From NCBI GenBank assembly GCA_037953745.1, contig JBAKBP010003174.1:1-64000 (forward strand): a stretch of 64,000 bases of DNA. Direction: 5' to 3'. Of this stretch, positions 42,354 through 55,118 are shown one piece after another. Below the pieces are notes generated by a model, which saw only the letters and a list, made by a program, of their open reading frames with translations, was not told where the DNA came from and did no database searches. The stretch comes from Lithodes maja. Lineage: Eukaryota > Arthropoda > Malacostraca > Decapoda > Lithodidae. Position numbers and translations under genes: made by a program. Numbering within the stretch: position 1 is the stretch's first letter; every line of letters starts with the position of its first letter.

Positions 42354-43882
42354 TACTTTAGATCTTAAATCATAGAACAAAGTCAAACAAAAAACACGCC
42401 GGGACTTTGGGCAAAAATATACAAAACTATTTATACCAATGGGTACTGGGAGCTGGCGGCGCGAAAGGCTACAGTGTTAAGTTTAACTCAGGTAGACCGT
42501 AGTGAAGTAGCTCGGTCTTCTACCCTTGTTACAAATAAGGGAACAGAGTAATTACCGTTCTTACAAAAGGCAGGGAGCTCTTTACTCAGGATGCGGATAA
42601 AACATATATCCATATTAGTGTCTATAACCAAGTGTAAGAATTTTTAAGTTAAGTGGTGAGGAAAACCCAACCTCAACAAATAAGACCACGAAGTGTAATA
42701 GCATACGGAATCGCGTCACGAGAGGGAGATTGGTTTGCCTTTCTCACCGATCAGGAGAGCAATCCCAAGTTTTATAGGCTTCAGCTAAGACCATGGTCAT
42801 GGAGCGAAGTCTCTCAGACTTTACAACATTTTTCATTTGATGGCATCTCACAATCTTTCATGATTTTTCCTCTCATGCTTTCCTGACGCGACACCGTGGG
42901 GTAGCACGGCGGCAACCAATACTAATACGGAATGCCGACAGAGGGGCTAGTTAGTCCAAGTACTTAAATGTTTAAGTTTCATCTGGCCAGAAAAAAGGGA
43001 AGGGGAGGGGGGGGGATGCAAGTAAGCACATAGGACCCCTAGAACCTGTCCGCCGGTTAACGGCCCTCCGCCGGGCATGATGATAAGGTCACAGGCTGTT
43101 ACACTTGACAAAGTCAAGCTGTTTTTACAGCTATATAAATATTTGTTTTCTTTGTAAAAATACCTATATTAGTTGCATCTATATAGTAAAGCGTACAAAA
43201 TATATGTACAAATAGTTTTAAAAAAGTAATAAGGTTGATCAGGTATAGAAGTATGTTCTCTGACAACAAGTTTACGAATCTCAAAGTGAGAATCATATCA
43301 TTATGTATAAAGCAGATCTTCTTCGAAGTAACCACTGCTTTCTCTCTTTTATATTTTTTATACTGTATTGTATGTATACAATAAAGAACTCAAATTTGAT
43401 GTGCGATTCTTTTGTCTCTACCTATGGTCTTTTGGTGGTTTGATATTGTCACGAATGTCCCCCTCCAGTCTTGAGATATCAGGCATATCGTCAATGATGG
43501 AGGGGCCACTAATAAATTATAGGTTCGAGCCCGGTGGAAAGAATGAAAACCTAATACAGTAGAACCTCGTTTATCCGGCACGCTCGGGGGGGAGGGGGGG
43601 GGGGGAGAGCATGCCGAATAACCCATACTGTAATTCTGTAGTATCGAGAGTTACTCTTAGGCCTAGGCTATAGATAGGCCCGCCATGCGCATCGTCGATC
43701 GCCTACCCACTCGGCGCGGTCTGTTTACTCTGTTTTTGCTGAAAGACATAGGCCAAGTCTATATCACTCCACAAAGAAATGACTTAACCTAGGTTAAATG
43801 TGACCTAACCTATGTTAGATGTATATCAGTCAGCATAACTCATTGTTATCTCTTGTTTGGCTTTGTTTACCACTGTGCCGAA
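42354..43882. other. 1.53-kb segment present only in the left arm
   Basis: Absent between 44277 and 44279 on the right. The joins are GGCGGTTAACC (42353) and CGGTCCGC (43883). No inverted ends or target duplication mark it as an insertion, so a deletion from the right arm near the palindrome centre is as likely. It includes CCGCCGGTTAACGG (about 43050), G-rich runs, a small Tigger-like MITE (43557-43630), and a short frame (42653-42886) that I do not recognise. Confidence 0.65.
43557..43630. mobile_element. 74-bp pogo/Tigger-like MITE
   Basis: Left end CAGTAGAACCTCGTTTATCC and right end (complemented) CAGTATGGGTTATTCGGCAT, flanked by TA on both sides (43555-43556 and 43631-43632). The CAGTAGAACCTCG end is typical of pogo/Tigger elements. 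A G run fills the middle. Far too short to encode anything. Confidence 0.7.
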
Positions 43883-45869
43883 CGGTCCGCAACATACAAA
43901 CACACACACACACATCAGCTGACTCGAAGCAGTGACCCACGGGTCCAAAACAACTTTTATTATTTAGGTAAAAGTTATTTCTGCCTCCTGATATATAAGC
44001 TAGGTTAGACAATTTCTCGGTCTGGCTAGCTAGTGACTTGGCAACTTGTTGCTAAGGTTATGCTGTTTTGTACAGTGACCACTGGTGCAAAACAACATAA
44101 CCTTAGCAACAAGTTGCCAAGTCACTTGCTAGCCAGACCAAGCAATGGTCTAACCTAGCTTAGATATATATCAGGAGGCAGAAATAACTTTTACCTAAAT
44201 AATAAAAGTTGTTTTGGACCCGTGGGTCACTGCTTCGAGTCAGCTGATGTGTGTGTGTGTGTTTGTATGTTGCGGACCGGTTAACCGCCGGGTAGGTCAG
44301 AGCTGGCGAGTTGGTCGGCATCGCTAGGAATCACGGTTAAATGTATTCTTTCTCCTCCGCTAGCGGTATGAATTAACCGGTGCGAACTGAAGAAAATTAT
44401 GAGTTCTCTGCCTGATTCTAGCGCCCGCGGATCCCAGTCCGTTGGTGGTATTAATGAATGCAAAGGGACACATTTCTTGTGCTATTAGTATCATTCTAAA
44501 GATGAGGGGTCTTGGCGCTATAGATTTCTTCTCTTAACTGATATCTTACCTGTTGTAGATATATCCTAACCGGCGTTTTTTATTACAGTAGAGCTCCCTT
44601 GTGATGGTACTAACACCGGTTAAAAAAACTCAATGAAGTATTCGCCCTGCCCTTTACCTCCGAGTGACATTATGGGAGAGGAATAACCATTGTTGGAGTA
44701 GTCAGAGGGACTACAATCACCTGTGTCCCTTTATTCCTTGAGCTACTTGTTCGTTAAGAACCCTGGGTCATTTCTTTTTTGATGTTGGGAGTTAGCCCCC
44801 TGCCGGCGTCAAAAACCGGCGGGTTAAGAGTTTTATGGTGCCTCGGACATGGGGAATTCCCCTTGTTACCTGTATCGCCTGTTCCTCCTTTTTTGAGGAA
44901 GGCATATTGCTGCAATCAATTTCCTGCTGACATTCCGTCGTCTGACCGAACCGGCGCGTTGACTGTGTTTATCTCCTAAAGTAGGATGGCTCAGGTGTTC
45001 TCGACCCTCGAGGCCCTACCAACTATATTCCTCCCCGTAGTTTATTGCTTTCCCAAATATCCTTTGTGAGGCTCAAACATCATTTTGTTTACCGCCGAGT
45101 TGAAACCAAGGAAGGTGAACTGTATAGGGAGAGGTAGTGTCATGTTAACACAGCAAAAATACGAGTTGGCAACTTTACGCTTAGGCTGCGTTAAGCCACG
45201 CCCACTTGTTCCTCTTGGAAGCCTAGCTTGTCTTGGCTCCCTAATGTGGTGGATTGTGTTCTTTTATTTAATAATTTTCATTTTAGTAAGCGTTGTTTCC
45301 ACATAGCGATTTTGATAATTTAATTTGACTTTATATTGTCCTTGTCCCAATTTTGGTTTGTTTAGTTTGCAAGTTTTACATTTTAAAATACAAATTAAAG
45401 TTGAAAACCGTCTGTTTCATTCATTAATAATGAAAACGGTCAATCTATGATAATGTATCAGTAATATGCTTGATAGCTTCGTACAATGGGATAATATTTC
45501 TAGGTATTTCATTACTTAAAAGTAAGATGATACGAGCCTCTACTTTAGTACAGTATTTACATTTTAGTGTTATACAAAGTATGACAGAAGATTGACAGAA
45601 ATAAAATAGACTTAAGAACAGGATGTTTTGTTTATACAATATATTCTAGCCACAATGCTGTAACTAAGTAAAGTTTACTTAAATAAATAAGATTACTTGT
45701 GGAATGAGAACAGTAGGCTATATAGAAAGGCACTAGCCTATGTCTTCCTAGTGTCCTATACATTCCATCACTGTTTGTTTGTATATTTAAGGAAAGACAT
45801 AAAGTAGGCGAGACTGGGTGCATGGTACTATAGTTTTTGGCTTTAAGGATATCTTCAGTCTGGTGGATG

Positions 45870-46071
45870 GGTGAAAATTAAAGCACTCGGGTGTAAAATG
45901 AATGTAACATATTGAATGTCATGGCTTTAACTCGTCCAGATTTATGTCTTGTGTATACGCTTCTAGCCATATTTTTCTCAGTGTAATGTTTCTAGGGAAC
46001 ATGTAGAAAGACACAAATAGAGTTGTGTTCTTCCCTGATAATTTACACGTTGACACAGCACAAACAACCAT
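45870..46071 (-). pseudogene. THAP-domain remnant, right arm
   Basis: Mirror of 40562-40770, with the ATG complement at 46069-46071. The same stop interrupts it, so the damage predates the duplication. Flanking non-coding sequence is also mirrored. Confidence 0.6.
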
Positions 46072-48122
46072 TGTAATTAATTAAATATTACAAGTAAACA
46101 AACAAAATATTCGAAATTCCCGCCGTCAGGCGTCAAGAACAGTAAGGCGGAGCTTGCGATGCTAGCCAATAAAATGCGCATTGAGTGAAGTTGGGCGGGG
46201 CTTAGTCCTGTGGATACCTGGAGATTCCTGCCAACAACCGCTTTTTAAATATTAATTCAGCATTTATTTATCACCATGAACTCTTTTGTAACCGATTTAA
46301 TATATTCTAAAAAATATCTATAATATGTGTAGCACCTTTCTGTAGCATAGGATACATGGAAAACTCCATATTAACAAATATAATTTGTTCAAAGATTACT
46401 ACAGAGTTAAATGGGAATGAGAATACCTCTTTCATAATTATACCTTGGTACAAACAACTAAAAAGAAGGGGTGGGAGGTTAGGAGACTTGTTTGTTACCA
46501 GAGGTGTCCTCTTTTGCTGGGACCGCCGACCGGCGTATGTGGTCTAGGGCCTAGATACATACTTGGTAAAAATTTATTGTACCGCCGGCAGAGGAGAAAA
46601 ACATCTTTCCATGTTTCCTGTGCCTAGGGTGATATAACTTCATGTTTACTTAGGATGCCATCATTGTTCTTCCTGACTTACGGTCAGGTCAGAGGTAAAG
46701 CTTAGTCGTCCTCTACCCTCGTTACTCATTGTACTGTAAATTGATCTAATCGTACCAATAGTAGATTCCGGATGAAAGAACAAGACTGGTAAAATACCAT
46801 GTTTATTTGCCGTGTGCGAAAAATAGACAATCCTCTACTTATATCATAATCACCTGTAAGGTTCTACCTCCTCTTAACTCTTACATGTGGTTGCCCCTCC
46901 CCCGGTCCTACTCTTATCCCTGCACAATCTCTGATAGGTACAATATGCACCTTACCGGAGTGATCTTGATTCCTAGGGATTTATCATAACCTACAATGCT
47001 TAACTAAAATTTGAGGCATTGGTGGCTAATTAATTGGGCTGGGTGATATGTATTCTTTAGGAATAAGATCACTTCTTATCAGGCAGTCGTCTATGCTCCG
47101 CTACCTTGAGATTCCTTGAATATTTACCTTTTGGCCTTTTCTTATATCAGACTCTACCTTTAAAACATTGATCTATGGTGAAAATTGGTACTACACCAGT
47201 GACAATTCGGAAGAGGAATTGGAACTGTATCATGTAAATACGATAGTGTACGACACTTTTTGTGCTACCGTACGTCTCTGTGACGTCACGGTCGTTCCCG
47301 CTGCACGGCGTAGGACGATTAGATCGTATATTATAAGATTGTAAGTAAGTTAAGATTATAAAAGGCCTAATATGCTATTAAACAATATTGACATGGTCTT
47401 ATGTAGTATATATGAATTTATCGTATATATTCATATAATTTATCGTATTGAGCAACATAGAATCGGTACGATAATTTGGGCCCTGGCATATGCCACGGCA
47501 GCAAGGCGGAGGGCTGGAAGCAGGAGAGTCTTCGTGAACACCAACCAGTTAACATCTAATTTCCGCCTTCAGTTGATCGAGCTTTTGTGCCTCTAATCAC
47601 AACAAACTACAGCAATACATACATCTACACCATCACGACGCTCTCATCGACGCCATGACTGACTGACAGAACTGATAAGCATAGTATTCATGTCCATTCC
47701 CATATAATCATTTGATTCTTTCTTTCACTTGATCCGAGCCACAGGGCCGGCGTCTCGCTTCCCCATTGTCCGCCATATTGGGTAAACGTTCTCCTTTGTC
47801 TCATTGCCACGTGGAACTATTGGCGAGATAATTCCTGGATAATATTAACCCTTATAACCTTACTTTATATACAACTTATTATGTGAGACTTTTGGATATA
47901 AATTAGCTTGTTTCAGTTTGAATTCAATTTAGATATGGAGTAATTTAATTTAGATTGATGTTGTTTGAATTATTATAGCTTAAGAGATATTAAACTTCCA
48001 TTGATAGTATACCACATTGGTGCCCAGACGTGGGAATTAGCTACCAGTAAGGGATTTTTTAAGGCAATGAGCAAGGGGACATATAACAGGATGCAGGAAC
48101 AACTCGATAAACTGGTAAAGGT
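46072..48122. other. Palindrome-arm sequence, no recognised gene (right)
   Basis: Mirror of 36645-38070 and 39943-40561, joined directly because the solo LTR is missing here. The uninterrupted site near 46680-46700 is the empty site for that LTR. Confidence 0.6.
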
Positions 48123-48347
48123 CGGGTCACACATACACGTTCTAACGTCCCGTCCGTCCCCGACCAAGAAAATAACTTCTGTGTGTGTGCGTGGATGTCC
48201 CGTGAGTGTCCCGGCATAACACGTTTTCTGGCAGTTGCCCCGACCCACACGGACCATTTTATGCATGCACAAAAAGGCCGCCGCCTAGGCAAGGCGAATT
48301 AAGAGGTTGGGGCCGGACGGGACGTTAGAACGTGTATGTGTGACCCG
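48123..48347. mobile_element. 225-bp MITE with long inverted ends, right arm
   Basis: Mirror of 36420-36644 with a few substitutions. Ends CGGGTCACACATACACGTTC and GAACGTGTATGTGTGACCCG. Confidence 0.8.
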
Positions 48348-48660
48348 AGCTTAAGGCTAGCCAAGCGATGGTTAGAGCCGGAATGCAGGGTCACATCATT
48401 GCGCCTGCCTAAGTCCTGCATCCCACCCATCATCTTCCCCCAATAATTTTCTTTCATTTCAGACTTCCTATGACACCTGACCTGACCTAACATTTTTTTT
48501 TCTTGTTCAATATGACCCTTTAGTGCAGGTATTGCTATTTGGTGTGCTATTTTTTCTCCATAACATAGAAGTCCGCCGGCCCGCGTCTCTTAACTAGGCT
48601 ACTATTTTGCCGTTGTAATTGTAACATTTTAGGTAAATAGCCTACAGGCTTACAAACAAA

Positions 48661-49372
48661 ATGAGTAAACAGGAAGAGACACCGTCTAGTGGGGTGCTAA
48701 GCAAAGCCCCTAAAAAATCAGACGGCGGGACTTCGGGGAGTATTAAATAGGTTAATTATTGATGTCAACGCTTTCATCACTACTGCTGACCTCGGGGAAT
48801 TAGAGGCTAGGTTAGACAATGTCCAGGCACCCACGGTCGTATTGTTGCTCTAATTGAGGTGATTGTGGCAGACATGACAGAGGAGGAAGAGATAGTTACA
48901 GAGTGTGATAATCGCGCCCTCTATGATGAACCTGTCTTTAAAGCGAAGCACCTATTACAGCGCGCTGTCGCAAACAAGAAGGGAGGCGAGAATGAGGCCC
49001 ATAGAAGGCTTGACCCAAAACACACTGTGCACCTCCCAAAGCTCAGTCTTCCTACATTTGGGGGCAAATTGACTGAGTGGTTAGCTTTTGGGGATGTATT
49101 TCGGTCTACAGTACATGAATCCTCTTTGGATAATGTCCGTAAGTTTCACTATCTGAAAGGACAAATGGAAGGAGAGGCCTTACATTTGATAAATAGTTTT
49201 GCGGTAGTAGGTGATAGCTATCTTGAGGCAGTACAACTATTCCAGTCCACATACAGGGATCAGTAGCAGTTGAAGATGGCCATGTCGTTGCCTTGTTAAA
49301 GCTCGCAGAACCACAGTATAAGGTTGAGGAGTTAGCAAAATTTAGGGCAGATTTGGAGTGCCATATGTTCCG
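48661..49372 (+). pseudogene. BEL/Pao-type gag remnant, right arm
   Basis: ATG at 48661 (MSKQEETPSSGVLSKAPKKS), stops soon after, then the DUF1759-like stretch 48859-49266 (HLPKLSLPTFGGKLTEW, EGEALHLI, SYLEAVQLFQSTYRD). A shifted frame (VEDGHVVALLKL, KFRADLECHM) runs into the LTR at 49373. The stops and shifts are shared with the left arm, so gag was already dead when duplicated. Confidence 0.75.
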
Positions 49373-51150
49373 ATTGAGGTTTAAATATATCAGGGCTCTT
49401 ATTCATTGGACTAGTAATGGCATAAATGCTGCAACGGAAAGCGCTAGATCCAACCTCTGATGTATATTCCCAGTGAACAAACACAAATAAATACTCTCCA
49501 GAGTTCTATATGCAATAATAGGTTATCAAACTCAATAAATGTGCGTCTACTCTAGGCTTAATGTTATGTGAAAACAGCCAATTACTACCTATAACTGAAG
49601 GTGCTTGGTTATGGTATGCAAAGTAAGGTGGTAAGAGAAGTTACAGATTACGTTACTTTAATCAATAAATGTCAGGCACTCCTGCATGAAAGAAAGTGCA
49701 CTAAAGTCCTTCAACACCAACAAGGAATCTTCTTTAAATGTTAGATGCTATCAAGATGCTCGAATTGGAAATGGAACCCAAAAAGGCAGGCAGCGGAACA
49801 ATGCTCGAGCAGGCTATGCTCACAAAAGGCAGGATATATAATGCAGTCTGAGCCAAGAATATCCTAAACGCTACAACAATAATAATAATCGCCACGACAA
49901 TGCAGTATTCCTATCAACAAAAAGAGCCTAAGTCGTTTGTGTCTCAATACATCAAACTAGGATGCGAAATGCTTGTGTAATCATAAACGGGTATGCATAA
50001 TAAGAGTAATTGGTTTAATATACTTAATGTCTACTATGACTGATAGTCTAGCTAGAGTCAATGATACGAGATACTGGTGCGCATGGCATGCCGCATAGCC
50101 TAGTGCAAATCTCAAGTCTGTGCGTCAAATATTACGTTATAGTGAAGGGTAGCTCTTGAAAAACCTTAATACCGAAGTATTAAGCGTTCTCCTGGAGTAC
50201 CTCAAAGACAAACAACCGAGGTTAGAACATTGCAGAATGGTATAGGCAAAAAGCCCTCATTAGTGCATGCTCTACTCTCAATGGCACACAGACTAGAATT
50301 TACCCAATCAACTTCAGGTATGTCGTGCAGCTTTTAACTAAAGCCAGCACCCATCGGAAACAATACCTTATAGTATCAGACTCTTAGTCTAGCATTATCT
50401 AATCCAGCAGAACACTAATAAGTATAGGAAGCAGTACTGAACAATATGGATGCCAACCAATGCTTAGTGATCAACTTATCTTAACTAAACATATAGGTTA
50501 TATAAGACCTTAACGCACAAAACTGGCCAGCATGAAGCTGATTATGCAGAGTTAACCAGAAGGGGTATAATATTAATAAAAGGTGGTGAAAGATATGGAA
50601 AATGAGATTTAGGCAGAGGAAAAGTTTCTCAGGTGCAGAGAGGGGGACAGATATCAAAGGGATAAGAGGGATGCATTCTAGAAACCAGATCAGAGGGAAA
50701 GAGTGGCAAGAGAGCTGTATATATATACTAGCATTAGCTCGCACCTCGTAGGCAAAGCGGTAACAAGTCTTCTAGCCAATCCAAAAGAGGCCTGCCAACC
50801 ATGAAGTCACCAAGCATGGTAAAAAACTCTTCCAACCAATCCCCAAGAGGCCAGCCAGCCGTGACGTCATCGAGCATGGCAAAAAACACTGCGCGCCTCC
50901 CCACTCTGTTCTACTCCCTCGCTCTCAAATCCTATCATTACTACTTAATGATACTCCATATACTTTGCAATTAAATATACAAAGCCTCGACATGGGCGTA
51001 AACAAAGCCTTTCTGGACCACCCATGACACAAGCTTTCATATGAAATAAAGCACACAATAATGCATCAACTGTAGCCACATCCACTGCCCTGGCGATCCT
51101 AGCGAGTCACTGTAGGACAAGCCATGCGGTTCTAACAGTGGTTAACGTCA
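49373..51150 (-). mobile_element. Long LTR (type 1), right arm, complete
   Basis: On the minus strand it runs from TGACGTTAACCACTG to CAATCGGAACA, about 1.78 kb. The part beyond 50900 is not in the left arm. Shared blocks with the type 2 LTR (CTCGCTAGGATCGCCAGGGC) show common ancestry. It is oriented opposite to the gag remnant it abuts, as a solo LTR inserted into gag would be. However, no matching target duplication was found, and a 21-base C run follows at 51151-51171. Confidence 0.65.
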
Positions 51151-51171
51151 CCCCCCCCCCCCCCCCCCCCC

Positions 51172-51789
51172 AAGATTTTTCCCAGAGGCCCAAAGCTCAA
51201 AACAAATCTGATGGTTAGCACCCATGCTATATCTCTACTTCATCACCCAGTGGCAGTAAAATATCTGGCAGTTCTCAAAAAGTTTTACAAAATTATAACC
51301 CTCCCCAGCACAATAGGTTAAATCATATGTAGTTATGCTCCTCAAGATCGAGCTTCTCTAGCCCAGCATTCTGAGAGGAGTGCAACTCAGAATTACTGCT
51401 AGAACATCCTGAAAAAATTAAACTATGAAAGAATGTTTTTATTTGATTTTTATGCTTTTAATTAGTTTATTTCGGCTGCACTATAGGGGCAAGCCTAGTT
51501 TTTTTCTTCTATACCAAATGCTCAACTCTTGCTTTACGACCCAATACGCTGGGCTACAACCCCGAGCCAACAAGCTATTCATTATTAAGTCCGCTCATTT
51601 GTAAACCAATTAGGTAGAGATTTAGTTTATTGAACATTGAATCATGAAAGGTTACAGAACAGGCAAGGAGTCTGCATTAATGGACCTCAATTAACTGGAG
51701 AATAATAAAATCTATCCCACTAAATAGTTTCTATATTCATTTACAAACTATTTAGAGTTTGTTCACATAGCACATGAATTAATTAAAAG
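51172..51789. other. Unassigned AT-rich stretch
   Basis: No reading frame, repeat or terminal structure recognised between the C run and the next solo LTR. Confidence 0.55.
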
Positions 51790-51793
51790 TCCT

Positions 51794-53631
51794 TGTTACG
51801 ACCGGGCACTCAGGTACACTAGGGCTCTTACACAGGACTCGAATATGGCTCGCTGCCACAACGGAAACACACGATCCCAACCCAAGAGTACTGCCAGCCG
51901 AACAAAAAACGCCACTACCCTCCAGAGTTCTATCTGCTATAACGGGGTATACAAGAACTCGGTACTAGCGTTTCACACAACAGACTAATAATCACGACGG
52001 GAGTTATCTAGTCTGGTAAACAATCAAACAAAGAAGAAAGTACTACAACACTAAAGAATAGTGTTGGCCGAAGCCGAAGTAATCCACCCTTGAACTAAGA
52101 ACTTAAGAAGTCCTCCACCCTCTACTTCGGATCGGCACTATTACGTTACGTTAAACAATAGTCCTCGAGCATCAAGCAAGGAATCTTCTGATAAGTTAGA
52201 TGCTTCTCGAATACTCATAAGAAGTAAGTATCGGATTTTGAACAGCAATTTAATGAATAACTCACTGGTAATTAAAGGCTTTAAATTGACATAAGAAGAA
52301 TTATACGGATAGGCAATAGGAAATGGCAAACATTAAGAAGAAGTACTCCGACAATGCACTGGCAATAGCCTACTAAGATTGTGCTCGTGGGCCACTAATC
52401 TCTAAAGTAGCTAAGCGTGCCACACATGAAATCAATAGTGCATAAACAATAATATACATAAGGAGAAGCTTCAATACTATACTGTATCTGCTGGTCGAGC
52501 AAAGTCTAGCTGGGATATCTAAGGTTAAGAGACAATGGCTGAGCAAGCGGCTCGTAGCCTAGCGAGGTCCTTAAGACTGTGCGGCCAAATTACGGTAATT
52601 GACGGGATGCTCTCTTGAGAGATCCAGATCACTAGTATCTGGTTCTCTCCTGGCGATCCTCTCAAAGTCAAGCAAATGAGATAGCACAGTGTTGGGTGGC
52701 AGAGGCAAAAGCCCTCACTCGCAACACAGTGCTAAACTCTCACGGTACACAGTCAGAAAGACCACCTAGGCGTTCCACGTCTCCGTTGCAATTGTACTGG
52801 TTCAACCACAACCTAGCACTCATAGGAAATCACAACTCGAGGAACCCTATCCCAGTCTAGCATTACCTAAACCAGCAGAAAACAGGAACATGAATAATCG
52901 TACACAGGGAAATGCATATACGAGTGCAACAAACATCAATCAATCCTATTCTAGTTAACCCTTCCAAAAATAGGCTTTCTAACAGGCATATATCTCGTGA
53001 GAACTCAAGCGATAATACTTTGGCTGACTAGCTCTGCACCAAAGGGATCATGGAGGTTAAACAGGGACGAGAAGAGAAGATAGGCTGTTCAGAGAGTAGA
53101 GAAAGTTCACATCAGTCGGAAGAATATGGATAGTTGCAAGGGATATGAGAAGTCGCTCTGCCTGATGAGTTCTGAAGACTGGTGGCACGAACCTCTCTTT
53201 TTATACTCGGCCCTCTAGCGGCATATCTCAAACTACTTAAGGACCGCCCACTGGCAATCATGACGTCATATTCTCTCTCAATCTGGGATCGACAAAGGAT
53301 TTCCCACGCGCTTGATGAGGGAGGAGGGAGGAGGGAGTGAGGCCTACACACCTCGTGGCGCGCTCACTGGCCGGCGTTACATAACTCTCTCTCTCATCAT
53401 CATATATAAGTCCCACACACAATACATATATACAATGATATAAAATAGAACTCTTTGACTTAGAAGAAAACAAAATACATAATTATAATACTTATAGTAC
53501 AACGGTTCACATAAACTGAGTTAGGAAACTCTACACAGACTACAGCCAAAGTTCCTGCCCTGACGATCCTAGCGAGAGTGGGGCCTGACTGAGCGTTCTG
53601 TACAGCATGCTCATACTCGGCATGCGTCACA
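51794..53631 (-). mobile_element. Solo LTR (type 2), 1.84 kb, with 4-bp target duplication
   Basis: On the minus strand it runs from TGTGACGCATGCCGAG to GGTCGTAACA, flanked by TCCT on both sides (51790-51793 and 53632-53635). It is closely related to the LTR at 38075-39938, including the TATA region (GAGTATAAAAAGAG). It is the second independent insertion of the family in the window. No internal element sequence is attached. Confidence 0.88.
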
Positions 53632-55118
53632 TCCTGTTGACCAGAGCACTATGGTTTATTCCGAACTAGTAATATTTAACCCAATGTGAATAAAGAGAAG
53701 CCGTTTAGTCAAGACTGTATTGTTACCAGGAGTTTAGTTCCAAGACTCTAGGATTTACAATTTAGAACATTCACTCGGAAGGCCTTAAGGGGGTATCTCA
53801 CTGAGAGACTTTTCGATGGCGAATGCCGTGCAACCGTGTTTTTTTTCTATGTCCAAAAATTAGAGGCGAATAGGGTTTTTTCAGAAGCGAATGAAAGCGA
53901 AAAATGCTAATTTTATCGATTGCAGTGCGACAGAAGTAAGACCAAAGTGCGAATATGGGGAATTTTGTGGCGAAAATTACTAATGGTGTGCGACAATGGA
54001 GGGCTTAAGTGGCGAACGATGGTGAAAACAGCGAATGCACAGAGATTGTTGGACGATGTAAGGAGATTAAACCGCGGAGGTTGTGAGACTTATGGCGAAT
54101 GCAGGGAGTCTGTAAAAAGGCGAAATGTGTTAGAGCTGGACATAGTGTGCGTGTGTGTGTGTGTGTTGAAGAGTGCAACTGTGCATGCATGCGTGCTTTA
54201 GTGAGTGTGGGTGTGTGAAAATGCAAAATGTGGAAAAGCTGGACATTGGGTGTGTGTATGTGTGTGTGTGTGTGTGTGTATGGATCAATGTGTACAAGCC
54301 TTACCCTGAAATATCTGAACAATACTAGAGAACAAAAATGATACACCGACTAATTATTCTGAACAATTAACAGTCTTATAGAACATTAACTTAGTTTTAT
54401 ATTTTCGTTCGAAGTTCATAATCTAGTTTACAGAAAGTATTACAAAAACATGCCCTCTAATCAAAATTTAAATATAATTGTGTGGGCATGTCCGAGTGTC
54501 TGTGCATCTATTGTTAAGCGTATTCCCACTCAAGATACAATTAATAATTTAAATTTCCTTCCAATTATAAGAGTATTGTATTCAGATTAGGAGGTGTAGA
54601 TGAAAGTCCGAAGGTTAATTGAAATACTTTAACCTTCTAGTTCCACAGATCATTACAAAGCTAGATAACATTTTCTAAAGTTATTCAGAATATACGGTCA
54701 GAATGAGTCCTAATCTTCAAAGGGTTAAGTAGTAGTAACTTAAATTAACACTCCATTATATTTAGTTTCCACTAATTAGTTATAATTTGTCGATTTAAAG
54801 AGATTTCCACTTTAAGAATTTTATTCTAAACTTTTCTCAGTAATGTTTAGCACTATTCCTTGTGAAATTTTAAGAAGTTCGCCCCATTCGAACGTTCCCT
54901 TAGAGCTTACAGCTTAGACGGGGCCTTTGGACAGAACTATGCCTCACATACACTCGACATAGCCACACAACAATAACACTTGTTTTGGTAATGGTTCCGG
55001 TATACGGACTTTTAATTTGAACTTATAACTCTTTATATTACATTACATTAATGAAGTCAACGCACCAGGCGACAAAGGCCATATGGCACGAAATAGGTAA
55101 AGACGGGAAGGAAGTTAA

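Larger units (their letters stand above)
33813..50900. repeat. Large diverged palindrome (inverted duplication)
   Basis: The left arm 33813-42353 and right arm 44279-50900 are reverse complements, apart from later insertions, small indels and substitutions. A smaller inner pair, about 43883-44070 and 44088-44277, surrounds the centre at about 44079 (CAGTGACCACTG). Segment 42354-43882 is present only on the left. The left arm also has a solo LTR (38075-39938) and a 53-bp insertion (34486-34538) that the right arm lacks. The arms differ at scattered bases, so this is not a simple fold-back read artefact. Confidence 0.88.

Noticed and set aside
42653..42886. 77-codon frame in the left-arm-only segment
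   Set aside because: No recognisable motif, no mirror copy to show conservation, and length within chance expectation.
33813..50900. Palindrome as a sequencing artefact (missed hairpin adapter)
   Set aside because: The arms differ by substitutions, a solo LTR with target duplication, a LINE stub with duplication and a 1.5-kb central difference, which an artefact from one molecule would not give. A haplotype mis-join is still possible and is listed as a refuting outcome.
54842..54895. Possible remnant of the TTAA MITE family (AATGTTTAGCACTATTCC then AAGTTCGCCCCATT)
   Set aside because: Similarity is short and no ends or other landmarks are present; too weak to annotate as a feature.
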